The notes under the pieces: generated by a model | What the model was told of the DNA's origin: nothing | The model's input: only the letters and a program-made list of their open reading frames with translations | Database searches by the model: none | Part shown: positions 9,542 through 18,920 of the stretch, one piece after another | Position numbering within the stretch: position 1 is the stretch's first letter | How the letters are laid out: every line of letters starts with the position of its first letter | Assembly: GCA_028728195.1 (NCBI GenBank) | Contig: JAQYUY010000134.1 | Location: 1 to 35,084 of the forward strand | DNA: 35,084 nt | Reading direction: 5' to 3' | Source: Endozoicomonas sp. (ex Botrylloides leachii) | GTDB lineage: Bacteria; Pseudomonadota; Gammaproteobacteria; Pseudomonadales; Endozoicomonadaceae | Position numbers and translations under genes: made by a program

Positions 9542-10951
9542 ATGATTCATATAATTGATGCGATCAACAACCTCATATGGGGTAATGTATTAATTTACCT
9601 GTTAATCGGTTCCGGTTTATTTTTTACCCTGAGAACCCAATTTGTGCAGCTTAGGCGATTCCCCCAAGCCTTTAGAATTATGCTGAATAGCCGGCAGCGC
9701 AAGAGTGAAACCCATATATCGCCTTTTCAGGCATTTTGCACCAGTTTGGCTGCCAGAATCGGTACTGGCAATATAGCCGGCGTTGCCATTGCAATTTATC
9801 TCGGTGGCCCCGGGGCTGTATTCTGGATGTGGATTATTGCACTATTTGGCATGGCAACCAGTGTGGCTGAAAACACACTTGCCCAATTGTATAAAACCAA
9901 TAATCATGACGGTACCTTCCGTGGTGGGCCTGCATATTATATTGAGAAAGCAATGAAAATGCGCTGGCTAGGCATCATGTTTTCTATTGCTATGATTATT
10001 GCCTATGGTTTTGCCTTTAACAGCGTTCAGGCAAACTCTATTGCTCTTGCCTTTAAACATTACGGAATTCCTAATTATTGGATTGGCACTATATTGGTAG
10101 GCGTCTCTAGCCTTATTATTTTTGGGGGTATTCGTTCAATTTCCCGTGTTGCTGAAATGATTGTTCCAGTCATGGCTATTGGGTATATGATCGTGGCACT
10201 GATGGTGGTTGCCCTTCACATTACTGAACTACCAGCGATGCTCACATTGATTGTAAAAAGCGCTTTTGGTTTGAAAACAGCTGCTAGTGGTGGAGCTGGT
10301 TATATGATTTCCCAAGCCATGATGCAAGGCGTTAAGCGGGGTTTATTCTCTAACGAAGCCGGTATTGGTAGCGCACCTAATGCCGCTGCCACCGCACATT
10401 CCATGCACCCTGGTAATCAAGGCATGTTTGGTATGCTTGGTGTTTTTATGGATACGATTATTGTGTGTACCTCAACCGCCGTTATTATTTTAATGTCTGG
10501 CGTACTTGTTCCTGGGAATGGTGTCACGGGAGTACAACTCACTCAAGCTGCTATGACTAGCGAGGTGGGTGTATGGGGAGAGCATTTGGTTGCGCTAGCT
10601 ATTTTGCTATTTGCTTTTACTTCTATCATTGCTAATTACTACTACGGTGAGTCTAGTCTTCGTTTTATTTCTGACAATAAAAAACTAGTATCTGTTTTCC
10701 GCTTGCTAGTACTAGGTATGATTTTTTGGGGAGCTGAGAGTAACCTTACTACCGTATGGGCATTTGCTGATTTATCTATGGGAATGATGACTTTCATTAA
10801 CCTTACAGCTATTTTAGCTCTATCAAAAATCGTATTCATTGTTCTGAAAGACTACGACGATCAACTTAAGCAAGGTATTGCTCAGCCAATATTCAGCCGT
10901 AAGAAATTTCCATTTCTTGATCAGAGCATTGATAAAGATGTGTGGAAATAG
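9542..10951 (+). CDS. Sodium:alanine/glycine symporter, AGCS family
   Basis: Inner-membrane secondary transporter that couples uptake of alanine or glycine to sodium (or proton) entry. The 469 residues are mostly hydrophobic, with roughly 10-11 membrane segments. Family signatures are visible: the N-terminal WGNVLIYLLIGSGLFFTLRT region, SLAARIGTGNIAGVA near 75-90, a GGPAYYIE stretch, and the diagnostic NEAGIGSAPNAAATA near residue 270. Length is normal for AlsT/DagA-type proteins (450-550). The ATG start has AGGAAAC immediately upstream. It stands alone on the plus strand, downstream of the IS remnant and convergent with the signalling operon. Exact substrate cannot be told from the sequence. 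Confidence 0.93.
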   Translation: MIHIIDAINNLIWGNVLIYLLIGSGLFFTLRTQFVQLRRFPQAFRIMLNSRQRKSETHISPFQAFCTSLAARIGTGNIAGVAIAIYLGGPGAVFWMWIIALFGMATSVAENTLAQLYKTNNHDGTFRGGPAYYIEKAMKMRWLGIMFSIAMIIAYGFAFNSVQANSIALAFKHYGIPNYWIGTILVGVSSLIIFGGIRSISRVAEMIVPVMAIGYMIVALMVVALHITELPAMLTLIVKSAFGLKTAASGGAGYMISQAMMQGVKRGLFSNEAGIGSAPNAAATAHSMHPGNQGMFGMLGVFMDTIIVCTSTAVIILMSGVLVPGNGVTGVQLTQAAMTSEVGVWGEHLVALAILLFAFTSIIANYYYGESSLRFISDNKKLVSVFRLLVLGMIFWGAESNLTTVWAFADLSMGMMTFINLTAILALSKIVFIVLKDYDDQLKQGIAQPIFSRKKFPFLDQSIDKDVWK

Positions 10952-11000
10952 ACTAGCATCCCTCAGATAAAGTGCTCTCTAAAAATAATTCAGCTTTCAT

Positions 11001-11049
11001 CCAGCTTAAAAAATGGTGTATGGCCAACTAGCTGGGTGAATATTTTTTT
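11001..11049 (+). terminator. Possible terminator after the AGCS symporter
   Basis: CCAGCT (11001-11006) can pair with AGCTGG (11030-11035), with a small inner TGG/CCA stem in the loop. A run of seven T's follows at 11043-11049. The stem is short and the T-run lies seven bases beyond it, so the call is weak. Confidence 0.35.
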
Positions 11050-11179
11050 CTTTAAAAATAACTGTTCATTACTTAATATCCATTGTATTTTTCAACTACT
11101 GCAATGAGCATGGGCGACTGGACTCCAGAAAAGACGGAATGGCCGGTAATAGTAGGGTTATTGCAAGGATTTACAACGA

Positions 11180-12523
11180 TCAGTCATTTTCAGCTGCTTT
11201 AATATCTGAAAAAAACCGGTAGCCATCACGCCCTTCTTTTTTAACAACATACATCGCCTGATCAGCTGCTCTAATAACATCATCCGCTTCAGGCCCAATT
11301 TCAGGGTATGATGCAATCCCAATACTAGCACCCACAAAATGGTCTTCACCTGCTAATTTGTAAGGGGCTTTAATGGCCTTAACAATTTTTTCGGCAACAA
11401 TAGTTGCATCTCTGCGTTCGGCCACATCATCAAGTATTACAGCAAATTCATCTCCACCAAGACGGGCAATCATATCTCCATCCCTAACACAGGTTTGTAA
11501 CCGTTTTGCTACACTAATAAGCAATTGGTCACCCACATCATGCCCTAACGTATCATTTATCGCTTTAAAGTGGTCAAGATCAAGAAACATAACCACTGTA
11601 TGTTTTTTTCTCCTATGACTTCGCGCCATTGAAGCTAAGATAAACTCTCGAAAAAGAACTCTATTAGCTAGACCCGTAAGGCTATCATACTTTGCCATTC
11701 GTATTAGCTCATCTTCCAGCTTTTTCCGAGTAGTAATATCTCTGAATAATAAAACAGCTCCACTGACTTTCTGCCGATCATCTAATAATGCGGCAAGACT
11801 GTACTCTGAAGGGAAGCGCCCCTTATTTTTACGATAGATAATATGAGACTGACGAATAGTATTACCTTTAATCATACAGCCTTCTTTTAGTTCAGATGTA
11901 TTCCAAGCATCTAATACTGTCGTTTTATCTCCTTCAAATAAAAACTGACTAATATGCTCTCCTAATAAATTACCTTCGCCTCCATCAAGATATTGACTGG
12001 CAACGGGGTTAGTAAAGGTAATGTGTCCTTCAGCATCCAAGCCAACAATGCCTTCATCAACACAGTCAAGTAGCAGCTGATTCTTTTTACTAATCCAGCG
12101 CAATTCTTTAGAAACCTCTTCTAACGCTTGTCGCTGCTCTTCTAATATTAAAAAAACTTTAACCTTACCAATCAAAACATCAGGATTAATAGGTTTGGGT
12201 AGGTAATCAACTGCTCCCGCTTGATACCCTTTACTAATATAACTCTGATCTTTATTAATAGCAGTAACAAAAATAATAGGTATGCTTTCTGTTTGCTTAT
12301 TACTGTGTAACAATGTAGCAACTTCAAACCCATCCATACCAGGCATTTGCACATCCAACAAAATAACGGCAAAACGATGACTCAGTACTTCTGATAGCGC
12401 CTCCTCACCTGAGCTTGCCTTATGAATATTTGCACCAAGAGGCTTTAATAGTTTATCCATAGCCAATAAATTTTCTGGTCGGTCATCGACCACTAAAATT
12501 TTGGCTTTACCCGCCTCATCCAT
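11180..12523 (-). CDS. Response regulator-PAS-GGDEF diguanylate cyclase
   Basis: Cytoplasmic two-component output protein predicted to make cyclic di-GMP from GTP. Residues 1-125 are a receiver: acidic pair D13/D14, phospho-acceptor D57 in LLDVQMPGMDG, a T in FVTA and K-P in LPKP. Residues ~145-270 are a PAS domain ending in the PAC-like FRDITTRKKLEDEL linker. The GGDEF domain (~275-440) begins with DSLTGLANR and has an intact GGDEF motif at 356-360. An RDGD inhibitory I-site lies five residues before it, so product feedback inhibition is expected. It is the third gene of an operon, 56 bases after the CheR-type gene, and is probably phosphorylated by the hybrid kinase encoded two genes upstream. 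Confidence 0.93.
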   Translation of the reverse strand: MDEAGKAKILVVDDRPENLLAMDKLLKPLGANIHKASSGEEALSEVLSHRFAVILLDVQMPGMDGFEVATLLHSNKQTESIPIIFVTAINKDQSYISKGYQAGAVDYLPKPINPDVLIGKVKVFLILEEQRQALEEVSKELRWISKKNQLLLDCVDEGIVGLDAEGHITFTNPVASQYLDGGEGNLLGEHISQFLFEGDKTTVLDAWNTSELKEGCMIKGNTIRQSHIIYRKNKGRFPSEYSLAALLDDRQKVSGAVLLFRDITTRKKLEDELIRMAKYDSLTGLANRVLFREFILASMARSHRRKKHTVVMFLDLDHFKAINDTLGHDVGDQLLISVAKRLQTCVRDGDMIARLGGDEFAVILDDVAERRDATIVAEKIVKAIKAPYKLAGEDHFVGASIGIASYPEIGPEADDVIRAADQAMYVVKKEGRDGYRFFSDIKAAEND

Positions 12524-12579
12524 GACGTTCCCTCTATTTATTCTAACTTACCGCTACTTTATAAGTTTTCAGACTTGCT

Positions 12580-13404
12580 TCAACACTTTTTCTTATATAT
12601 TCGCTGCTTCCGGTTAACCTGTTCAAAGCTATTAGATACACGACTAAACTGTAAGTTTTCTCTTTTTCCTATACACAAGATGCCAAAAGGGCAAAGACTG
12701 TCAAAAAACATATGCAATACCTGATCTTGCAAAGTTTGATTAAAATAAATCAATACATTTCTACAAAAAATAATATTCATTTCACCAAAAATGCCGTCTG
12801 CGACAAGATTGTGATTAGCAAATGTTATTCTTTCCGATAAGCGATCATTAAATTTTATTGATTCATACATCTTATGATAGTAGTCAGACAGCTCTCCTAT
12901 ACCACCACTTAACTTATAGTTCTCTTCATATAAGGGAATATTTTTAGATGGGTAAATTGCTTTGCGGGCAGTATTTAATGAAAATTCATTAAAGTCTGTT
13001 GCATAAATCTGACACCTATCTAATAAACCCGCTTCTTCCAAAATAATTGCCATAGAGTAAACTTCTTCTCCTGTTGCACAGCCTGCATGCCATATTTTTA
13101 TAAAGGGGTAGGTTTTTAATAAAGGCAATACTTGAGATCGAATAGCACTAAAGAAGTCTGGATCTCGAAACATTTCAGTAACAGAAACAGATAACTGCTG
13201 AACAAACTCAGAGAAATTTTTTTTGTCATGGATAAACAGTGGAATTAAATCGCTAATATGCTCTTTAGTGCTTAAATCCAAGTATTTCTTAACTCGGCGT
13301 AACAAAGAGGCTTTTGCATAGTTATGAAAATCATAGCCATAACAGTTCTCAGCAGCCATTAACAGTAATGACAACTCTAATTGCTCTTTGTCAAAATTTG
13401 TCAT
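12580..13404 (-). CDS. CheR-type protein-glutamate O-methyltransferase
   Basis: SAM-dependent methyltransferase of the CheR family, normally acting on glutamates of chemoreceptors. A helical N-terminal CheR_N domain (about residues 1-75) is followed by the SAM-binding core with IKIWHAGCATGEEVYSM near residues 103-118 and the conserved FCRNVLIYF motif near 215-225. The ATG at 13404 overlaps the TGA of the kinase gene (ATGA), so translation is probably coupled; a TTG four codons upstream is possible but less likely. At 274 residues it is CheR-sized with no TPR extension. No chemoreceptor or CheB gene lies in the window, so its substrate may be the neighbouring kinase or a receptor elsewhere. 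Confidence 0.92.
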   Translation of the reverse strand: MTNFDKEQLELSLLLMAAENCYGYDFHNYAKASLLRRVKKYLDLSTKEHISDLIPLFIHDKKNFSEFVQQLSVSVTEMFRDPDFFSAIRSQVLPLLKTYPFIKIWHAGCATGEEVYSMAIILEEAGLLDRCQIYATDFNEFSLNTARKAIYPSKNIPLYEENYKLSGGIGELSDYYHKMYESIKFNDRLSERITFANHNLVADGIFGEMNIIFCRNVLIYFNQTLQDQVLHMFFDSLCPFGILCIGKRENLQFSRVSNSFEQVNRKQRIYKKKC

Positions 13405-16400
13405 TTTAATAACCAAACTTTCAACATGGCCACCAGTTTTTCCATGTCAATGGGCTTAGTCATATAATCATTTGCCCCTGCATCAATACATTTTTCTCTA
13501 TCTTCCCTCATAGCCTTTGCTGTCAATGCGATAATTGGCAACTCACTATGCGCTCTAGTTTTTCTTATCTCTTGCATGGTTTCATAACCATCCATAACCG
13601 GCATCATAATATCCATTAGCACTAGCTCAATACCGTCTTCACTGTCGAGCTTATCAAGTGCAACTTTGCCATTATCAGCAATTACAATATCCATCCCCAT
13701 GCCCTGTAGCACTTTAGATAGCGCAAATGTATTCCGAAGATCATCATCCACTAAAAGTAGCTTTTTGTTTTCAAGTAATTTTTCCTCATTACCAAGTACC
13801 TGAGTATTTGATGTCTGCTCTAGATGGGTCGGCTTTTGTACTGAGTGTAGAAAAAGGCTCACTTCATCTTTTACTCTGCTACCGGAATTTCTCCCTTTAA
13901 CAACCATGGTATTTGTATACTGCTGTAATGCTTGATATTCCTTTTCAGTTAAGGTGCGCGCAGTATGGATAATCACTGCAGGCATCGCATCTCCAAGAGA
14001 AGCACGCATTTTTTTCAAAAACTCAATGCCAGAGCTACCTTTAAGCTCATAGTCCATTACAAGACATTGCCATTTTTTTTCGTGAAGCATTTTTTCTGCG
14101 CTTTTTGTATCGCTTACTTCAGCGTATTCAATAGCTTTTTTGGCTAAGATACTACAAATATTTTTTCTTTCAGCTTCATCTTCATCTAATACTAAAACGT
14201 CTTGAATATCACTTCTGATAACATTTTCCAAAGTAAGAAATACCTTATCAAGACTCGTAATGGATACCGGCTTCACCAGATACCCAATAATTCCTTCCAC
14301 CGTTTCTTGGCCAGGATCTCGACCTGAAATGATATGCACCGGAATGTGCTTGGTAAGCTTATCGCTCTTGAGTTGATTCAATACAGCCTGCCCATCCATA
14401 TCGGGCAACCCTAAATCAAGAATAATGGCATCTGGTTTAATTTTTTTAGCTAGAGTGATACCTTGCTTTCCCATAGCAGTATGAAAGTACTGAAATTTAT
14501 ATTTCTCTGCTATCCGGCCTAAAATATTTATAAAATTAGGGTCATCTTCAATAAGCAATAAACTTGGCTGGCCAGGCTTGATATCAGGTAGCACCAATGT
14601 TTCTTTTGCTATGTGCTCCTCTGACTCTTTCTCAAAAGGTTCGCTGGGAAGTGAGCTTTTATCTGTTGTTTCTGATTCAGTTTCTAGCTTTTCTGATAAA
14701 TAAGTGTCTGCATAGACTTGCTCATCACCTAATGAACACACAGGATTATCTGGCAGCAGAACGGAAAAAGTTGTGCCTTCATTCTCAGTACTTTCAACTT
14801 CAATAAATCCACCGAGCAAACTGGCAAACTCTTTAGATATCGCCAAGCCTAACCCCGTACCACCATATTTCCTGCTAGTAGAGCCATCAGCCTGCTGGAA
14901 TGCTTCAAAAATAGCTGCTTGCTTATCTTTGGGTATACCTATGCCAGTATCTTTTACAGAGAAATTAATGTAACTGTTTTTATTATACAGTTCTTTTCTT
15001 ACTACCCGAGAAACTGTTACATAAACCCCCCCTTTTTCTGTAAATTTAAAAGCATTAGATAGGAAGTTTTTAATTATCTGAAGTAAGCGCTGGCTATCGG
15101 AAAGAATTACTTTAGTTGTATCTGGTTTAATTGATACGTCAAACTCTAACCCTTTATTTTCTGCCAAAGGTCGTAATAGCTTATCAATACCAATGCATAA
15201 ATCCTGAAGATCAACAGCTTCAAGAGTAATAGACATTTTTCCTGCTTCTACCTTCGACAGATCAAGAATATCGTTTATCAATTCTAGTAGTTCTTTACCG
15301 CCATTATAAATCACCTTAGCCGATTCAATCTGATCTTCAGTCAGGTTACCCTCATCATTTTCTGCAAGCATTTGCGATAGAAGTAATAATGAATTTAATG
15401 GTGTCCTAAGCTCATGTGACATATTAGCTAAAAATTCTGACTTATATTTGCTGCTTTGTTCTATCTGCTTTGCTTTCTCTTCAACTTCTTTTTTCGATAA
15501 TTCAATATCACGATTTTTTTGTTCTATCTGTTCTTTTTGCTGAAATAATTGTTCACTTTTTTCTTCAAGCTCAGCATTAGAGCTTTGCAATTCTTCACTC
15601 TGAGCTTTTAGCTCTTCTTCGGAAGCTTCTAGAATGGTTGCTCTTTTTTCTAACTCTTCATTAACTGACTTTAGCTCTTCCTGTTGTTCTTTTAATATTT
15701 CAGACTGTTTTGTTGTTTTATCAAGAAGGTGATCTACACGGCTTCTATATTGCACAGAGTTAATAGCTATAGCTACATTTTCAATACAAAGTTTGATGAA
15801 TTTAATTTTTTGTTTATCTGGTGCACGTAAAATACCAAACTCAAAAACACCTTTAACTTCATTTTCATATAAAAATGGAACAATCAAAATAGTTTCTGGA
15901 ATTGATCTACCAAGGCCAGATTCAATAAAGAAATAATCAGATGGCACATCTAATATTTCCATAATTTCTTTTTCAAGTGCTGCTTGACCTACAAGACCTT
16001 CACCTAGCTGAAATTTTGTATCATTCCTTTTATTTTTATGCCATGCATAGTCCCCCATTAAATACAGTGTTTTATCATCACTGAGCACATACATTCCCCC
16101 TGAATGAAAGTCAAGATAACGACAAAGATACGTCACAACACGGCGACACAAATCTGACATGCCTATATCACCTCTTAGGCTGTCATTTAAGCCTGCCAAA
16201 CCTTCTTGCATCCAACTACGCTGCTCATTTTCATTACTGATGCTTCGAAGCGTCTCAGTCATACCAATGAAATTATTGCTGAGCTCAATAATTTCATTGC
16301 TTCCTTTCAAAATATTTCCTTTAATATAGTCACCCGATGAAACACGCTTGACCCAAGATGTTATGGTATTAATAGGCTTTACTAATTTACGGGTAATTAA

Positions 16401-17540
16401 TATGGCAAATAGAATAACTGTTAGCAAAATAGTGCCTGACATCCATAACAAACGGTTTCTAAACTCATACAAAGAGCTAAATGCCTGATCATGAGCTACT
16501 TCTGAAATCATAGCCATCGGCGTCGCACCAACACTCACGGGGTAATAAATACCCATGACATCCTGAACATCCAGATTTTTATAGTTTCTAACATTAGAAT
16601 AAATTTGAGTTAATTTATTTTTATTATTATTTTCTTCCAAAGTTATATCTTTATTTTCGGTAGCACTTTTATTATTATTTTTAATATAATTTCCAGTCAC
16701 AGGGTCAACGTTGGACAACCATAATTTAAATAATGGATTATCTCTATCAACAACAAGATTTAGCTCAGGAGAATAAGTGGTTCCAAAAACAATCTTGCCA
16801 TCAAGGTTAATTAAGTAAGAGTTTGCACTATTTCCCAGTATCTCTCCTTGCCTAAGAAACAGCTCTTGTATTTTATTAGCAAAAATTTGGACTGCTATAA
16901 AACCTGAAACAACATCATAATCATTAATAAGGGGCATGATAAAAAAACTAACTGACTCGTTATCTGCTTTCATGTAGCTATCAATAGCTGCATAAGAAGG
17001 CTTGTAATTAGCCATACTGACTTTAGCAGACTTTGACAGTTCTGTTATCTTCAACGAACCAGTAAATAAGTTTTTACCAATATGATTACTTTGATTAGCT
17101 GTATATAAAATATTTCCTTGATCATCTCCAATAATTAAATTAGAAAACCCATTATTATCAACAAAATCAATAAACTCATCAGTGTATTTATCTACAATCA
17201 ACTTATACTCTTTTGTTTTAATGTACTCTTCTACTTTTAACTCTCCATCATTGAGCGATCTTACTAAACTTTCAATAAACTCCTGTGCAGTCCAAGATTT
17301 AATAAATAGATTAGTTACCAATGAATCAAAGAAATCATTTAACTGTTCACTAAATAATAAATTAGTTGTTGACAATGTTTTATAATGGCCATCAATAATA
17401 TTCTTCTTGCCTGTTTGATATTCAAACGTACCTATTACTATTACAGGCCCTAACGATAGCAACATAAACCAAAAAAATAACGTTGTTGATAGCTTATTAC
17501 GCCATTTTTTTTTAGGCGAATTTAACACACCATTATCCAT
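13401..17540 (-). CDS. Membrane-bound hybrid histidine kinase with GAF and three receiver domains
   Basis: A 1379-residue sensor kinase, first gene of a three-gene operon. TM1 is at about 18-40, followed by a ~320-residue periplasmic region with Cache-like features. TM2 is at about 364-385, HAMP at ~385-440 and GAF at ~455-605. A long Glu/Lys/Gln-rich coiled coil at ~606-695 leads to HisKA with the phospho-accepting H709 (MSHELRTPLN). The HATPase domain (~820-935) has DTGIGIP and GGTGLGLAI. Three receivers follow with predicted phospho-sites D1042 (LDLGLPDMDG), D1163 (MDYELKG) and D1310 (MDIMMPVMDG). The third is the most canonical (TAKAM, TKPID). An internal phosphorelay ending on the CheR/GGDEF partners is inferred from operon structure. 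The signal is unknown. Codon use is noticeably AT-rich, especially in the periplasmic part. Confidence 0.94.
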   Translation of the reverse strand: MDNGVLNSPKKKWRNKLSTTLFFWFMLLSLGPVIVIGTFEYQTGKKNIIDGHYKTLSTTNLLFSEQLNDFFDSLVTNLFIKSWTAQEFIESLVRSLNDGELKVEEYIKTKEYKLIVDKYTDEFIDFVDNNGFSNLIIGDDQGNILYTANQSNHIGKNLFTGSLKITELSKSAKVSMANYKPSYAAIDSYMKADNESVSFFIMPLINDYDVVSGFIAVQIFANKIQELFLRQGEILGNSANSYLINLDGKIVFGTTYSPELNLVVDRDNPLFKLWLSNVDPVTGNYIKNNNKSATENKDITLEENNNKNKLTQIYSNVRNYKNLDVQDVMGIYYPVSVGATPMAMISEVAHDQAFSSLYEFRNRLLWMSGTILLTVILFAILITRKLVKPINTITSWVKRVSSGDYIKGNILKGSNEIIELSNNFIGMTETLRSISNENEQRSWMQEGLAGLNDSLRGDIGMSDLCRRVVTYLCRYLDFHSGGMYVLSDDKTLYLMGDYAWHKNKRNDTKFQLGEGLVGQAALEKEIMEILDVPSDYFFIESGLGRSIPETILIVPFLYENEVKGVFEFGILRAPDKQKIKFIKLCIENVAIAINSVQYRSRVDHLLDKTTKQSEILKEQQEELKSVNEELEKRATILEASEEELKAQSEELQSSNAELEEKSEQLFQQKEQIEQKNRDIELSKKEVEEKAKQIEQSSKYKSEFLANMSHELRTPLNSLLLLSQMLAENDEGNLTEDQIESAKVIYNGGKELLELINDILDLSKVEAGKMSITLEAVDLQDLCIGIDKLLRPLAENKGLEFDVSIKPDTTKVILSDSQRLLQIIKNFLSNAFKFTEKGGVYVTVSRVVRKELYNKNSYINFSVKDTGIGIPKDKQAAIFEAFQQADGSTSRKYGGTGLGLAISKEFASLLGGFIEVESTENEGTTFSVLLPDNPVCSLGDEQVYADTYLSEKLETESETTDKSSLPSEPFEKESEEHIAKETLVLPDIKPGQPSLLLIEDDPNFINILGRIAEKYKFQYFHTAMGKQGITLAKKIKPDAIILDLGLPDMDGQAVLNQLKSDKLTKHIPVHIISGRDPGQETVEGIIGYLVKPVSITSLDKVFLTLENVIRSDIQDVLVLDEDEAERKNICSILAKKAIEYAEVSDTKSAEKMLHEKKWQCLVMDYELKGSSGIEFLKKMRASLGDAMPAVIIHTARTLTEKEYQALQQYTNTMVVKGRNSGSRVKDEVSLFLHSVQKPTHLEQTSNTQVLGNEEKLLENKKLLLVDDDLRNTFALSKVLQGMGMDIVIADNGKVALDKLDSEDGIELVLMDIMMPVMDGYETMQEIRKTRAHSELPIIALTAKAMREDREKCIDAGANDYMTKPIDMEKLVAMLKVWLLK

Positions 17541-17778
17541 AATATTTATTATCCCTCAGCCCGCATTTTAATATAAATGCTGGATTTATCTATTACCCAT
17601 CGTACCCTCTAATGAAATATTTAGTGAATATTATAATAATTCATCGATTAAGATAAAATCTTATCAACTTAGTCTTATTTCATAATTTTACGTTTTTTTA
17701 CTGCGACTTTTGTCTAAATGTGAAAATTAATAATACTAGTTAAGATACTCCTAGCTTTAATTATCAAGGAGTTTTTCT
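17541..17778. other. Divergent intergenic region before the kinase operon
   Basis: Very AT-rich spacer between the kinase start and the small plus-strand ORF at 17779. It must hold the kinase promoter, but no convincing minus-strand -35/-10 pair could be singled out. On the plus strand TTGTCT (17710-17715) and AATACT (17732-17737), 16 bases apart, are a plausible weak promoter for the small ORF. Confidence 0.35.
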
Positions 17779-17901
17779 ATGGATATCAATCATAAAGATA
17801 AGCTTACAATAACTGAATCATTCGCTCTGATTTTTTCATTTGGAACACTGCTAACAGCAATGAGTACATTAACCTTGATTATTATCTCATGTGTTCAATG
17901 A
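17779..17901 (+). CDS. Small single-span membrane protein, 40 aa, holin-like-toxin-like
   Basis: A 40-codon ORF starting ATG with AAGGAG at 17766-17771, seven bases upstream: one of the best ribosome sites in the window. The product has a polar N-terminus (MDINHKDKLT) and then one hydrophobic segment from about residue 14 to 39 (SFALIFSFGTLLTAMSTLTL and onward) with almost no C-terminal tail. The spacing of Glu-Ser-Phe-Ala-Leu followed by Phe-Gly-Thr resembles the short peptides annotated as putative holin-like toxins, mostly from Firmicutes. That resemblance is from memory and could be chance. It is isolated between the divergent kinase operon and the end of rpiA. Alternatives are a small stress-response membrane protein or a spurious ORF. 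Confidence 0.5.
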   Translation: MDINHKDKLTITESFALIFSFGTLLTAMSTLTLIIISCVQ

Positions 17902-18203
17902 GGAAATCAGGAAAAATCGGGCATTTTTTTTATGCTCTTACCTTTCAATATGTGACTATATGGTCTTTCTTCGCTGGGCCTATCTACTCTCTGGTTACGA
18001 GCGCTTGGGCTTTTCTTAGTCAACTCAAAATACTGGCTTTAATATCTGGAAATTATTATTAATCCTGCTCGGTAATATAATATCCAAGAAATGACCGGTA
18101 TTTTATCGAACAGGTTTTTGTTCAGTAACATCTTAATTGTTTAAAGAAGATGCTGGAAAATACTAATAAATCAATCAGTTGAAATAGCTATGGATATACT
18201 ATG
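17902..18203. other. Gene-free stretch after the 40-aa ORF and rpiA
   Basis: No ORF with a credible start is visible. It contains a short AT hairpin near 17912-17935 (AAAAAT, CGGGC, ATTTTT followed by T's) that could end the small transcript. Near the rpiA end is a weak GAACA/TGTTC inverted repeat around 18107-18125 without a T-run. If the 40-aa ORF is a type I toxin, an antisense RNA would most likely be encoded here, but no clear minus-strand promoter was found. Confidence 0.3.
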
Positions 18204-18878
18204 TCAGTCAGGCTTAATAATTTTTACCCCCTCTTTCGTACCCAATAGCATGACATCTGCTGGGCGTAAGGCAAAAATACCATTAGCTACAACACCCGTG
18301 ATCTGATTTATCTTTGTTTCTAACGCTATCGGATCAACAATGCTCATATTCCATACATCAAGAATATAATTACCATTATCAGTTACTATGCCTTCACGAT
18401 AGGCTGGATCGCCTCCAATTTTAACGAGTTCTCTGGCAACATGGCTTCTCGCCATAGGAATGACTTCAACCGGTAAAGGAAACCGGCCCAAAACAGGCAC
18501 AGATTTGCTCTCATCCACAATACAAATAAACTCTTCAGCAACTGCCGCTACAATTTTTTCTCGTGTGAGGGCAGCCCCGCCGCCCTTAATCAGCTGCAAA
18601 TGCTCATTTGCTTCATCTGCACCATCAATATAAAACTGTAATCTATTAACTGAGTTTAAGTTGTATACAGGTAATCCATGCTTTTTCAGGCGGTTTGCCG
18701 ACGCCTCAGAACTGGCTACACAACCATCAAAATCATTCTTATACGCAGCAAGAGCGTCAATAAAAAAGTTGGCTGTAGAACCTGTTCCAATACCGATTAC
18801 CATATTTTTTTCTAACTGAGGAACAATTCTTGCCAGAGCGGCTTCTGCAGTCGCCTTTTTAAGCTCATTTTGATTCAC
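18204..18878 (-). CDS. rpiA: Ribose-5-phosphate isomerase A
   Basis: Interconverts ribose 5-phosphate and ribulose 5-phosphate in the non-oxidative pentose phosphate pathway; cytosolic. All family motifs are present: GIGTGSTA (29-36), SSEAS (57-61), DGADEAN (85-91), and [11 protein letters not shown] (98-108). D85, D88, K98 and E107 match the catalytic residues of E. coli RpiA (D81, D84, K94, E103). At 224 residues it is the usual length (219 in E. coli). It is a single-gene unit; the commonly adjacent ilvA is not seen here. Confidence 0.97.
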   Translation of the reverse strand: MNQNELKKATAEAALARIVPQLEKNMVIGIGTGSTANFFIDALAAYKNDFDGCVASSEASANRLKKHGLPVYNLNSVNRLQFYIDGADEANEHLQLIKGGGAALTREKIVAAVAEEFICIVDESKSVPVLGRFPLPVEVIPMARSHVARELVKIGGDPAYREGIVTDNGNYILDVWNMSIVDPIALETKINQITGVVANGIFALRPADVMLLGTKEGVKIIKPD

Positions 18879-18914
18879 GGAAGTACCTTAGATCGGGGTT
18901 TATATAGCTGGGCT

Positions 18915-18920
18915 ATTATA
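18915..18920 (-). promoter_or_regulatory. Probable -10 element of rpiA
   Basis: A perfect TATAAT on the minus strand lies 36 bases before the rpiA ATG. The -35 region at the expected distance (around TCGATT/CGATTT) is poor, so this is either a weak sigma-70 promoter or an activator-dependent one. Confidence 0.45.

Noticed and set aside
13405..13416. TTG start extending the CheR-type protein by four residues
   Set aside because: The ATG at 13404 overlaps the kinase stop as ATGA, the usual coupled arrangement.
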